This document shows, one piece after another, positions 44,137 to 55,179 of a stretch of DNA of 64,000 nucleotides (within the stretch, counting starts at the first letter, position 1; each line of letters starts with the position of its first letter). The position numbers were made by a program, and so were the translations under genes. The stretch spans positions 74,556,855 through 74,620,854 of the forward strand of contig JALMGJ010000003.1 in NCBI GenBank assembly GCA_023362775.1, written 5' to 3'. Below the pieces are notes generated by a model. That model saw only the letters and a list, made by a program, of their open reading frames with translations, ran no database searches and was not told the origin of the DNA. Origin of the DNA: Charina bottae (taxonomy: Eukaryota; Chordata; Lepidosauria; Squamata; Charinaidae).

Positions 44137-44640
44137 ATTAGTTATGGGCACACTACTGTACAGTCATGTAACACTACTGCTACATGAGCTGCACTGGCTC
44201 ACAGGGTGCAGGTCAAGGTGCTGGCTATGATCTATAAAGCCGTTCATGGCACAGGGCTGGGTTATTTGTGGGACTGCCTATCTCTTATCACTCCTGCTCA
44301 TTCCAGAACTGGCATGCGGTCCCCTCTATGAAACAGGAGAAGTGCCTTCTCTTACACAGAACCTGCCCAATGGAGCAGCATACCTCCCCAAATTTGGATG
44401 GCCCTGACCCTGTTGGCTTTTCATAAGGCTTTGAACACCTGGCTGTTCCCCCAAGCATTGGGTCATGGAGTTAGAAGAGATCATTCCATAAGAATCATGG
44501 TTGTGGTTGGCCTTGGGTGTATTATGATTTATTTTTTGTTTTTATTTTGTTATGGCTATTTCTTGTTTACCTGCTTCTAACCTGATGTTAGCTCTCCAGA
44601 GAGCTAACATATAAATTGAATAAGTAAATGAATAAATAAA

Positions 44641-46817
44641 TCTGCTGACTTCAAGTGCAATGGAAAACACTGACCCATTTGAGGAATGAGAGGGGACTTC
44701 AACCTGGGTTTTGGCTCTGGTAATAAAAAGCCTTGTTCTATTCTGCTCTCTTAATTTCCAATCAGTATTTCTTTTTCCTCTTTCTGATATTATACAGTAG
44801 ATACTACAAAACCCTATTTTTAGATTTACTGAGAAGACTCCAAATTATGTAGGTTTGTTACAACAGAGCCTGTCCGACACAACTTTTGTTTCTGGCAACA
44901 AATGCTATATAACTCATTTCTGAGAACTGAGATTTGATTCAAGTAGTATATATATCCCTTGAATAATAATCAATTCCACCAGAGAAGAGAGGATTATTTA
45001 CGTCAGGAAGGCTTGTGACAAATATCTGGTTTTGGAATGGCAGAATAGTGTCCCTTAAAGCATCTAATAAACTGACCCTATGCAGGAAGACCTGAATTTA
45101 GCTTTTGTTCCCAAAATGAGTCTCTCCTATGTAGTCCCATTTAAACAAAGGCAGAACTAGTGGAAAAACAGACTCTGTTGGCGAGACTGACAGTTGATAT
45201 AGGATCAGTAGGAAAGTAGGTTTAGACCCTAGGTAATTTCTCATTTCCAGGCTGGATCCAAGATTATACAGAGGGAATGTTCTCTTTGAATGGGGAGAGC
45301 AGCAGTCAGTTTCCCCAAAGAAGCTGGCTCTCGTTTATTCCCCCCACCCCTTTTATAAAACTGAGGATAAATACTCAAGAGGAAACAAGACAAACACACC
45401 ACTGCAAGAAAAAAAAAATAAGAAGGTTCTGCTTATGAACATCCAAGCACAAGGTCAAAAAGGATCTCTCTCCATCCATCCATCCTCTCTGCAGTGAACA
45501 TGTGCCAAAATTCAACAGAGTATTTAAGGAGGTTATAAGTAAATATTTTAACTCAGCCGACTGTATTGATTTTATTCACAATTGTTGCCTTCTCTTGTTT
45601 TCTTTATATTTCTCTTTCACAATAAACTCCAGTTTTACATCTAAAGCTTTGGCTTCATTGGTTTTTGAAGGGAACTTCTCCTTAAAATGTTCCTCCATGC
45701 AAGATTGCATGGCTGCATAACTAACATGTTTCAGGACTGGGAAAAAGCTTTTAAAATTCTGTAATTTTGAGCTTTGGCAGGAAGATCCAAAGCACTTTTC
45801 TTTTCATTTTCCTACAGCTGGCCTGAAGGGAGAAATCCTGGGTAGAAGAGCCAAGAACTCCAACGCTGGGCAGATTATCAGGAAGTACATCCAAACTGTT
45901 GGCAGCCTATGAAAATTTTCTTCTGCTGGGAACCCCTGGGAGAACGGTCTGCTAGGGAGGTTTTACATTTTGATCCTCCTTGTCTTCTAACAGTGATAAC
46001 AAGCTTTTTTTTTTTTCCTTTAGCCTTCTTTTGTAGGCTTTTTCCAGGGAATTCTGGCTATTCCAAAAGCAAGTTCAGGGAGGCTAAGTCGAATGTGGAA
46101 GCTTTTAGCCACCTGAAAGGCAATCTGATTGCTATTCACATGCAAACGTCTTTTTATTTTTTAAAATTGTTTTAATGAAATAAGAAGCAGCAAAGAACTA
46201 AATAGAAATGGCTGCAAAAAATTCTTTCCCAGTTCGAACAAGTCCTAATCTCCCCCACCACACATGCACGCACATCACTTCTCCCTTGTGAAGAATAAAC
46301 CAAATCACTTACCAGCAGCACCAAGTAAATGATTGCGGGCTTGTCACTTGTGTAGGACAGAGTCATAACTCACATTCACCCTGCACTTTCCTGAATTATA
46401 GTCACCTTCATGCCCTAGGCAGAGCTGCCATACTTTACCCTTGGCATTGAGGGCTCCCAGTGTGGTTGGTTTTAAGCAAGGTCGATAAACCTCCCTTGGT
46501 AATGACACTGAGAAAAATTGGCTGTGTAAAATACTTGCAGTCTTGGTTTGCCCAAGCTTAGAAACTTCAATCAATCTCAGTAAGCAGATATTCTAAAGGG
46601 CCTTTTGGCTCACTTCTTTTCTTCCACCGCTCTTCAGACATACAATTTTTGCTGGTTTTGTAGAACCTTCAGAGGTATTTTGGTCTGTCACCTATTCCCA
46701 AATACCTCCTTATTAATCCTGTAAAACCCAGATTTAAGAAAGAGTTTGAACTCACTACCATACCATGCAGACTATGATTTTCATTTTACCAGAGCTGTTA
46801 TCTAGCTGGTTTGGTTC
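44641..46817. other. No recognisable feature (2.2 kb)
   Basis: Only short frames. A small (ATCC)n run is at 45472-45485. Confidence 0.45.
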
Positions 46818-46829
46818 AGTTTGTGTGAA

Positions 46830-47047
46830 GGTAAAGGTAAAGGTTCCCCCCGCACATTTGTGCAGTCGTGTCTGACTCTAGGGGCCGATGCTCATCTCTG
46901 TTTGTTAGCCGAAGAGCCAGCATTGTCCGAAGATGCTTCCACGGTCATGTGGCCGGCTTGATGCATGTGGAACGCTGTTACCTACCCACCGAAGTGGTAC
47001 CTATTAATCTACTTGCATTTGAATGCTTTCGAATTGCTATGTTGGCA
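46830..47047 (-). mobile_element. Sauria SINE, 5'-truncated
   Basis: The plus strand starts with AAGGTAAAGG-type repeats, the complement of the (ACCTTT)n Sauria tail, then GTGCAGTCGTGTCTGACTCT and the body GAAGAGCCAGCATTGTCC..CATGTGGCCGGC. The tRNA-like head is missing. Exact 12-bp duplications AGTTTGTGTGAA flank it (46818-46829 and 47048-47059). Confidence 0.95.
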
Positions 47048-47059
47048 AGTTTGTGTGAA

Positions 47060-48372
47060 CCAGTTGTTAAATTCTTCCTACTCTTCCAAGCTCCAGCAGA
47101 CTGAAGTTGTTCTCCAAGGCTGCTCTAGGCAAGTTCTAGGCAAGATCCAGAACTAGAATCCAGCAGGCTGGCCAAGCTAGAGAAGAAACAGGAGCTACCT
47201 GAAGTTATATTGGGAGGCACAGAAGTAAGACAGGATGAGGACCGGGTGTAGGCACAATGCAGCTGATTAATAAGGGGGTACAATACATAATCTATGTACA
47301 GGAGTCCCCTCACCCCACCCCCAATCAAGCTGGGGAGAGTTTCTAACACCGGCTCCCTTGCCCTTTTCTCTAGCTAACCATTTCCTCATCATAACTAAAG
47401 GGGGAACCGGTGACTCACCCAAACCCTGCCAACTGCCCCCCACCTCCAATTGTATCTCTGCAAAGCCAGGAGACAACTCATCTCACAAAGGCTCCATTTT
47501 CCTTCTAATCCTGTGCCCAACGGACCGGATTCTTTCTTCCACACTCAACAACCATGCACACCCACAGCCCAAGGTGTAACTGTGTGCCAAAGCAGCCAGG
47601 AAAAAGACAAAGGTCTTCCAAGGTGGCAACTGCCCTCCTGCCCCCACCCTCACATTTCCCCAATTTTGAGAAGTAGAGGGGAGGGAAAGCGTTAGGAAAC
47701 CAGTTCTTGTCTAATTATATAACTACCCTGAATTTTTGTAGTGGATAGAACAGGTAGGTCTAATAGATGTAGACTGCCAAAATCTTGACATCCAGTAGAT
47801 GTCAGAAAAGGCACAAATCCAGCTGGGTTCAGAAAACTCTATATCTTCGTTGTCACCTACGGGTATTTCAGATTTTTGCAGCCCAGAACAATGAATTCTT
47901 ATCCTGGTTGGACCAGTGAGCATATCTGGCAGTTTCAGAACAAACTAAAAAAAAAAAAGGCAAACATGGAGACCTCACCCATTCACAAAATAGCTGCAAT
48001 AATGTGTATGATCGGTCACAAAACACCAATTACTCAGAAAGCAATCCAGTGAAGTTGCTCTCTGCCACCCTCCCTAACTTCCTTAGATGCTCAGTACCAA
48101 TCCCCTGTTAGTTTTTGTTTGTTTGCTTGTTTGCTTGGTTAGATGGGCACAGAATGCCAGTGGGGGTGTATGTGGAATCTACTGTAAGTGCATATATGGA
48201 ACCACAGATGATTCTGCAGGCTGGTGTTTTGCTTTGAAGCATGCTAGCTTTCTTTTTAATTTTAAGGATATAATATCTACCTGTAATATACCTGTAATTT
48301 TAAAAAAATTACAGTGGAAATGCTGGGGAAAAGGTACTGAGTAATATGTGGTCTTTTGCAAGGAATAAATAT

Positions 48373-48375
<3 letters not shown>
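47060..48375. other. No gene; GC-richer block of unknown nature
   Basis: 47105-47650 is C-rich on plus and has a minus-strand layout vaguely like an LTR, but no ends or duplication were found. The rest is AT-rich without motifs. Confidence 0.4.
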
Positions 48376-48415
<40 letters not shown>

Positions 48416-48485
48416 ACATACAGTATATATATATACACAGCATACTTCTATTTTGTGTATATCTGTATGTGTGTGTGTGTGTGTG
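48376..48485. repeat. (TG)n and (TA)n compound microsatellite
   Basis: (TG)n at 48376-48408, (TA)n near 48423-48435 and a second (TG)n at 48466-48485. Confidence 0.95.
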
Positions 48486-48499
48486 GTAGTTGGGTGTCA

Positions 48500-48880
48500 C
48501 AGAAGAAGCATAAAAGTAAGTTGAATGCATTCAGTGAATGTATGAATGTGAGCATGATAAAACAAGGAGAGATAAGTTCAAGACTGGATAGGTACTGAAT
48601 AAATGTGGAGTGAATACGCAAAGTACTGCCCTGTATGAAAGAAGTACTTTGAGGTGGTTTAGTGATGTAGAGAAAACAAATGAGGATCAAATTGAAATAA
48701 CAAATATATGAAGAAAGAGTGAAGTAATTGAGACTCAGAAAGCTGTGGTTGGACAGAGCTGTCAATATGAGAATGGTGGGAAATTTAAAAAAACAGAAGA
48801 CAAAGTATGGATCAATGTATGGATGTGGTGTAATCAAGGATGGTTTGCAAGGATAGAAAGATATGGCAAGATACAGTGAA
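48500..48880 (+). mobile_element. Possible decayed LINE C-terminal fragment
   Basis: One plus frame reads EVLRWFSDVEKTNEDQIEITNI after a stop, resembling the VLRWFGHVERM..DR region of some LINE C-termini. Upstream and downstream frames are broken. Weak evidence; could be chance. Confidence 0.25.
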
Positions 48881-49029
48881 TTGTAGTTTTTGCTATGTTT
48901 CCTTTACATTTAATTTCTTTGTCTTAGTGTTTCTTACTTCTTTTCTATTAGACTTAATGAACATCTAGTTCACCATACTACAGTGCTCTGTAATTTGATA
49001 GATATAGTCTTCCACATACTAACTTTTAT

Positions 49030-49205
49030 GCTCCTCCCGCCTTAGGCACAAAGCCAGCTGGGTGACCTTGGGTCAGTCACTTTCTCTCAGCCCTAGGAAG
49101 GAGGCAATGGCAAACCACTTCTTAAAAACCTTGCCAAGAAAACTGTAGGGACTTGTCCAGGCAATCTTTGAGAATCCGACACAATTGAACAGATTTCTTT
49201 TTAAA
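49030..49205 (+). mobile_element. tRNA-derived SINE, 5'-truncated, Bov-B-like tail
   Basis: Begins in the body (CCGCCTTAGGCACAAAGCC), continues CTCTCAGCCCTAGGAAGGAG, GGCAAACCACTTCT and CTTGCCAAGAAAACTGTAGG. It ends GAGAATCCGACACAATTGAAC, close to the Bov-B 3' terminus, then a poly-A-like run. Confidence 0.85.
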
Positions 49206-50144
49206 AAAATGTATACATGTATGTAAAGTACATTTGCTCATACAGGTTTCCATCGGCACATGGCCACTTTTGGGCACCACATTGGGAATTACAGGAGTAG
49301 GGTAAATCTATTATCTAACTCCCAAAGCAATTGGGAACTTTGGGTAACTATAGAAAACTGTACAGCTGTGCTTTCTATGAGTCACACACAGATGAAAAGG
49401 GGAAGGTAAACTTTTATTGTTCTCCCCCTTTTTATCTAAGAATTGGAATCATGATAGAACAACTCTTATTTGCTTATTTAATTGGAAAACTTATACTGTT
49501 CTTCACCAGGATCAATTCTAGTGTACTTTACAAGAATTAAAACTTGGAGTAGCAGCAGATTTGAGTTAAAAATCGTATTTAAAATAGTCTTAGAAAGAAG
49601 AAAAAAAATAGCCTCTAAGCCAACAGTGCTTTCAAGCTAATGATGATGCTAAGCAGGTGACCTTCCTCATGGAGGACATGTCACAGTTGGGGTTATTGCT
49701 ACTGATAAAGAGAGGGAGTTAGGTAAGAGATGTGGCAGATAATTTTGAAGTGCAGGCCAGGTGATAGAGAAAATGATGTTCCATCAAATACTTGGTTCCC
49801 AGGTCATTCAAGACATTAAACATAAATAGCACCAGCATTTTTTTTACAGTAGTTCAGATGTAAATAGACAGCCAATTATTCCTAGCACCTAATGGTCCTA
49901 TGATGAAAATTCAGTTTCATCGGGATGCTGATTGATAAATATATCTCCATTTTTAAAACTGTAGAGATTTCTTGAAGATGTTGGGTGGTTGAGTCATAGC
50001 CATTTACTAGTTCATCCTGTGAGTAATCTAGCTGGCTTCTGGGATAAGAGATTGATCATGGATTTCTGGCATCTAGATTACTACTGCCATGTGAGTAAAT
50101 CACTGTATGAGGATGAGTAGCTAAGAAAACGAATTGAGCAAAAG
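49206..50144. other. No recognisable feature
   Basis: Short frames only; no repeat ends recognised. Confidence 0.45.
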
Positions 50145-50366
50145 TAGTGGGGTGGGTGCCTTCAAGTCAGTGTTGACTCCTGGACAAGTCCCTGAAGTTC
50201 TCTTGGCAAGATTTTGGAAATGTTTTGCCATTGCCTGCTTCCTAGGGGTGAGAGAGAGTGACTGGCCCAAAGTCACCAAGTTGGCTTTGTGTCTAAGGTG
50301 GGACTAGAACTCACGGTCTCCCGATTTCTAGCCTAGTGCCTTAACCAATACGCCAAACTGGTGGTG
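50145..50366 (-). mobile_element. tRNA-derived SINE, near full length
   Basis: The complement of a full family member: tRNA-like head at the right (GTTTGGCGTATTGGTTAAGG, TGAGTTCTAGTCC), body, then CTAGGAAGCAGGCAATGG, and the GTCCAGGAGTC-type end at the left. No clean target duplication seen. Confidence 0.85.
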
Positions 50367-50946
50367 GTAGGTAGCCAAATAGTTTTGCTGAAGCTAAATA
50401 AAAATGTCATTTAGTCCATTTGAAGAATTATGCCATAGCAATGATGGTGGCAAAGAGAGTCCTCTTCTCCATTTCACTTGCATCATTTTAGATATTATTG
50501 CCTGTACAGTTCTTACAGTACAATAAATAGATACGTTATTATAGGCACCAATGAGCAACTTGGAGAGAAACACATTTTCTGCCTACTACAATGTGTTTAC
50601 TTGGCACTTTGCAGATACACCACTTGATCACTAGGGTTACAGCAGTGTCCAAACAAAAAACATCATTGGCTCTTTTCATAATTACTTTGATTACTTTCAG
50701 ATGTTTTCAGTTTAGGCTGGGATGTATATGGAAATAAAAATACCTGAAATCATCCTTTCCCCCTGTATTTCTCCACAAGCTTCCTCATCCTCTTGTCATG
50801 GCACCTGACTTAAGTTTCCTCCTGCTCTCTTCAACAGGAGATCCTCAGTCCCCAAGTCTTATATTCCCTACAGTATATTTGCATCCTGGTTCTTTTTACT
50901 ATGCAGGAGCAACACTTGTTTAAATGAATGTGGATAAAGGCAGGAC
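50367..50946. other. No recognisable feature
   Basis: Short frames, no motif. Confidence 0.45.
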
Positions 50947-50962
50947 TATGAGAAAATGGTGG

Positions 50963-50974
50963 TGGCTCAGTGGG
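50963..50974 (+). promoter_or_regulatory. Pol III box A in Sauria SINE
   Basis: TGGCTCAGTGGG fits the TRGCNNAGYNGG consensus. Confidence 0.85.
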
Positions 50975-51015
50975 TAAGACGCCAGGCTTGTCGATCGGAA
51001 GATCGCAAGTTCGGA

Positions 51016-51026
51016 GGTTCGAATCC
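51016..51026 (+). promoter_or_regulatory. Pol III box B in Sauria SINE
   Basis: GGTTCGAATCC, a perfect box B, 42 bp after box A. Confidence 0.92.
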
Positions 51027-51300
51027 CTAGCCCCGTGTGACAGAGTGAGCTCCCGCACTAGCTCCAGCTCTTGCCAACCTAGCAATCCGAAAGCATGCAA
51101 ATGCAAGTAGATTAATAGGTACCACTTCAGTGGGTAGGTAACAGCGTTCCGCGCGTGTCATGCGGCCACATGACCGCGGAAGTGTCTTCGGACAACGCTG
51201 GCTCTTCGGCTAACAAACAGAGATGAGCACCGGCCCCTAGAGTCAGACACGACTGCACAAATGTGCGGGGGGAACCTTTACCTTTACCTTATGAGAAAAT

Positions 51301-53178
51301 AATCCAATCATGTAAGTTCCCAAAGTTAAATACCTGCTTCTCAAGGATGGTCAATGATTTCAGTGTAGAAAAAGACCCCTTTCCCCTCTTCTATACTTTA
51401 ATTTGAAAGATGGGCAGGCAAATATGTTGAATGTGCTTTGGTGTTTTACTTTAAGCCATATGCAGAAGACATAGAAAGGAAAAGCAGGGTGTCTGTGAGC
51501 TCATTCTGAACATAGGGATTTGTGTTCTGTAGTGGATCTGAACTCATGGGTCAGTAATGGAACCCAAGTCCATTCACAGTTAACGCAAGCTTTCCTCAAT
51601 TTAAGTGAAAAAGGTGGTTTTGTTATTGCCATAATTAAACAGCTGAGAGTCAGACGTAATTACTAATCAATGCACGTTGCTTAGAATTCTACTAATAGGA
51701 TCCAATCTATTTTCTGTTTTTTCCTTTACATCCTAACTGTATACAAATTTTGAAAGCTGCAAATCCAATCTACTCTCACTGGAAAATCTCATTGCACAAA
51801 GTTTGTCACCTCTAGGTACTCAGGCATAGGATTTGAGAACTGTATGTCTTTTAGTATCAGGAGCAGAATTATGTTGGATCATTATAGGAAACAGAGTGGA
51901 AATAGTATACCTATTGACCTTCACAGGATTGTTCTCTGGAGAAAAGTACTTGTTAGGAAGGAAATATATTTCACATGCTCTCCTTATATCTTTCTTAGAA
52001 TCAATCTCTGGCTTTGTTGAACAAAAGGCTTTGCTGAACAAAACTTTTCATCTTTATTGTGATTCTTTCTCTCCCTCCTCCACTTCCTTATAGGATGAGT
52101 GAATTGGTTGCTGAGTGTTGGCAGTTAGTATAGATGAAGTCTCCTGAGCAGTGTTTTCTGGGCCATCTTGAAGGATGCTTGAATAAGGTTGCGTATTCAA
52201 GGAATGTCACTAAGATTATAATATGCAATAAAAAAGTGATTTTTTTAAAAAAAGCCTGCCTGATCCAGAGGAAGACAAATCTTCTTCCAGGAAATGGAGC
52301 TGGCATGGAATAGGCATATCTTTGCTGGGACCTATATAATGTTCATAACTATAGCTCACAGTATCCTTAAACCTGCTTTCCCCTCCAGATAATTTGGATT
52401 TCAGCTTCCATAAATTTCAGCCAGATGGGGATTATAGGAATTGGTTTAAGACATCTGCAGGGTGCCAGCTTGAAGAAGACATTTCTAAACTAGCTGCAGA
52501 CAGTTTTCACTGGGACAATGCAGAATGGGAATTTGATAAACAAACAGTTGTATAGTTTGGCAGTTTTCCTGCATCTGGTCCTGCTCTTGGAATTCCAGGT
52601 AGCAGTGTTCTTTAATGAACTTTAGCCTGTTGTCAGCTTTCACTGATACTGAAAAATATTCTAAACATTCCTACTTTGCTAAATTCTAGATTAGATTGCT
52701 ATAATACACTCCATATAGGACTATTCCTGAAGGCAGCCTATAAGGTTTGGAATCTTACCAATCAATTATTAGAAATATATGTTCTATATGTGGCTTTAAT
52801 TTCAGACTCAGCTCCAAGTACTGTTCTAACATAAAGCTGTAAATATGTATCTCAGGAAATGTCCCTCTACCTAAAATCTTGGATCAAGGCCACATTTAGC
52901 AAATGGACTATTTTCGGTTGGTTATTTATCCAATGTAATAGGAATTTTCTTAGATGCTAAATCATCAGCAACATAGGAAGTTGCTTTATAGGGCTGTGCC
53001 AAGCATTCAAAGCAGGCACTTCACAAAGAGTGTTGCATGAGCATTGCTGTTCAATGTGTTGAAGTAGCTATATCTCCAGAGGATTGGCATGGCTGCTTCA
53101 AAGACTTTCCCTGACTGTCTGCACTTCTTTACTAGCAGTCTGTAAGCCCTTCGAAGGGCTGATACAATACCAATGGAA
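51301..53178. other. No recognisable feature (1.9 kb)
   Basis: Short frames only; no family recognised. Confidence 0.45.
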
Positions 53179-53186
53179 ATGTTGTC

Positions 53187-53796
53187 TAGAGATGTGCATA
53201 AAATGTTAAATGTGTGTTATTCTGCGCGTAGAACAAACACATTACAGCTTGGAAGGTCAGCTGAACCATTCATGGTGGGTTATGGTTTGGCTGAAACATT
53301 TTGATTGTTGTGAATTTCAGCCCAGAGAAGTTCTGGAGTGGACCTAAGAGGCAAATAGGGCAAGGCTGATACACCTGGGCCCTCTTCCTCCTCCATGTGG
53401 CCAGTGCCCCAGTCTACCCACCAATCTTCTTCTTCACCACTACGGTACTGCACATGGAGAATATGCTCTAGTGAGTCTAGTGAGTCTGTCCACCTGTCTC
53501 CTGATTTTTCCAGCACATACCTTCCCCTTATCCCTGCTTAAATTCAAGTGCAACATACCCAATTGTTTGGTTTGCTTGTCCCTCCCCTGATCTTCCCAGT
53601 GCCTTCTTTCCCCTTAGCCACTGAATTCAATTGCAGCACATCCAACCAGCCTGCCTGCCCAACCTTCCCCCGAACTTCTCAGTGCTTTCCCCTTAGTCTC
53701 CCTTAGCCATTGCCAGTGTCTTTTATTTTCCTTGCTATCTCTCACCCTGAAACATGTGTGTTCTGGTCCATACACAGAATGTTTTGCACATCTCTT
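53187..53796. mobile_element. Candidate non-autonomous hAT with internal repeats, 610 bp
   Basis: Left end TAGAGATGTGCATAAAATG and inverted right end AAGAGATGTGCAAAACATT form imperfect TIRs. Both subterminal regions hold a further 'AACACAT/ACACATG' match. Flanks ATGTTGTC and GGGTTGTT agree at 5 of 8 positions, so the duplication is weak. Inside are about three imperfect 83-86 bp units. Confidence 0.6.
53511..53740. repeat. 83-86 bp imperfect tandem repeat
   Basis: Units start CAGCACATACCTTCCCC (53511), CAGTGCCTTCTTTCCCC (53597) and CAGTGCTTTCCCC (53680); the last is partial. Confidence 0.65.
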
Positions 53797-53861
53797 GGGT
53801 TGTTAGTTGGTGCTCCCTTGCACAGATAGCTGGGGAAACCTTTTAAGGAATCCTTCTAGAG

Positions 53862-53996
53862 CAGTGTTTCTCAACCTTAGCAATTTTAAGATGTGTGGAC
53901 TTCAACTCCCAGAATTCCCCAGCCGGCCTTGCTCACTGGGGAATTCTGGGAGTTGAAGTCCATACATCTTAAAGTTGCCAAGGTTGAGAAACACTG
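53862..53996. mobile_element. Palindromic hAT MITE, 135 bp
   Basis: CAGTGTTTCTCAACC at the left and its complement at the right, with arms of about 52 bp matching throughout apart from a few changes. The flanks are an exact 8-bp duplication TTCTAGAG (53854-53861 and 53997-54004). Confidence 0.95.
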
Positions 53997-54004
53997 TTCT
54001 AGAG

Positions 54005-54376
54005 GATGTGGCTGTTTTAATTCTATCAGGAGGCGTGTTTTGCTCAAACAGATTGCTTTGTGAAAATGCCTATTTTAAATGCTTTGCACAGTCCTATGAT
54101 CTTTTATTCAGCCAGACCTTTGCTGCATCTAGTACAGAACTGGCATAAAAATCTAGCAACAGCTCTCCAAGCTTCAGGAAGGATTTTGTCCAATCTACCT
54201 GGAGAAGCCAGGGATTGAACTTGGGATCTTTTGCATTCAAGGCTTGTGCTCTACTCTTGAACTATGACTCGGGAGTCATAGTAAAAGGAAACCTATAGCC
54301 TTTTTATAATATACTCACAAACATAATACAAGTTGATCAGAATTGTGTTTTTAGTCTGGTAACAAGAACCTGTAAC
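54005..54376. other. No recognisable feature
   Basis: Short AT-rich spacer between the MITE and the Penelope unit. Confidence 0.5.
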
Positions 54377-54389
54377 TTAAACTGAGTGA
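54377..54389. repeat. Left 13-bp TSD of the Penelope palindrome
   Basis: TTAAACTGAGTGA, repeated exactly at 55357-55369. Confidence 0.93.
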
Positions 54390-54605
54390 TATGTCTATGA
54401 AGGTTCTCAGTCATCCAGGTGGAATTGTCTGTAGCTTGAATCATGTCAACTGGATTTCTATTTTCTCAGTGGAAACGTTTCGCTCCTTATCCAAGGAGCT
54501 TCTTCAGTCTGAGCAAAGTTGGTAAGGGAATCCTAAATATGTTCCTAGGTAGCTGTGTGACCTTACACCTGGGGCTAGGTCATGGTTATATTGAGATGTA
54601 ATTTT

Positions 54606-54878
54606 TTAAGTCCTTTTATCATCTAATGGAGGGTCGTTAAAATCACCATGCTGCTGTTGAGCTTCTGAAATGGTCTTAATCTTCCTAGGCACAGAAGACA
54701 ACACGGGGAGGAAGATGGGGGAGAGTTTGTGCCTGAGGCCCCCACCTCTATTCAAGGAAGGATTTTCCAAGTTGGCATAAATGGATTCCTTGACCCCTCT
54801 CTCAAACCACCTATCTTCTCTGTCTAAAATGTGAACATTAATGTCCTCAAATGAGTGTCCTTTTTCTTTTTGATGAAG
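54606..54878 (-). pseudogene. Penelope GIY-YIG endonuclease C-terminus, left arm
   Basis: The exact mirror of the right-arm frame: same 90 codons on the minus strand, same stop, no visible difference. Both copies are truncated at the same point, where the 18-nt spacer begins. Confidence 0.8.
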
Positions 54879-54906
54879 ATAAAAAGGACCAGAGTCAGCA
54901 GTTTAT

Positions 54907-55179
54907 CTTCATCAAAAAGAAAAAGGACACTCATTTGAGGACATTAATGTTCACATTTTAGACAGAGAAGATAGGTGGTTTGAGAGAGGGGTCAAGGAAT
55001 CCATTTATGCCAACTTGGAAAATCCTTCCTTGAATAGAGGTGGGGGCCTCAGGCACAAACTCTCCCCCATCTTCCTCCCCGTGTTGTCTTCTGTGCCTAG
55101 GAAGATTAAGACCATTTCAGAAGCTCAACAGCAGCATGGTGATTTTAACGACCCTCCATTAGATGATAAAAGGACTTAA
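54907..55179 (+). pseudogene. Penelope GIY-YIG endonuclease C-terminus, right arm
   Basis: Ninety codons open to TAA at 55177-55179, with KGHSFEDINVHILDREDRWF, ERGVKESIYANLENPSLNRG and LRHKLSP. The Glu of KESIY and the Asn of SLN fit the conserved end of the Penelope GIY-YIG domain, which cuts target DNA. The GIY-YIG motif itself, the RT and the N-terminus are absent. 5'-truncated fragment, no function expected. Confidence 0.8.

Larger units (their letters stand above)
41508..44640 (+). mobile_element. L2-type LINE with two nested insertions
   Basis: Readable in broken plus-strand frames. Endonuclease region: LYQPP, ELLDAVTRLAVAFPKLMVLRDF, MATMDLTDF (41540-41750). Linker: FSEELWEMKQQK (42095-42130). 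RT: FPPILKEMVVHLLLKKPSL (to 42970); NFCPVSKLPFLEKTIVKVV, FQLSFRPGHGTEMLL, STINHGIILDQL; VPQGSTLSPFLFNIYMKLLGE (43620-44070). Post-RT: LQLVQNTAA, YKAVHGTGLGYLWD (44105-44280). The 3' end is CTCTCCAGAGAGC..ATATAAATTG..AATAAATAAAT. Insertions interrupt it at 42236-42524 and 42971-43598. Confidence 0.85.
50958..51289 (+). mobile_element. Full-length Sauria SINE
   Basis: A complete Sauria SINE: tRNA-like head, body with CTCTTCGGCTAACAAACAGA, the Bov-B-like GAGTCAGACACGACTGCAC and the (ACCTTT)n tail. An exact 11-bp duplication TATGAGAAAAT flanks it (50947-50957 and 51290-51300). Amplified by LINE machinery, likely Bov-B-type (established for the family). Confidence 0.97.

Noticed and set aside
47105..47650. 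A second solo LTR
   Set aside because: GC-rich and vaguely LTR-like on the minus strand, but no TG...CA boundaries, TSD or clear TATA/poly(A) pair were found.
50958..51040. A tRNA gene, because of perfect box A and box B
   Set aside because: No tRNA cloverleaf continues; the segment is the head of a full-length Sauria SINE with tail and TSD.
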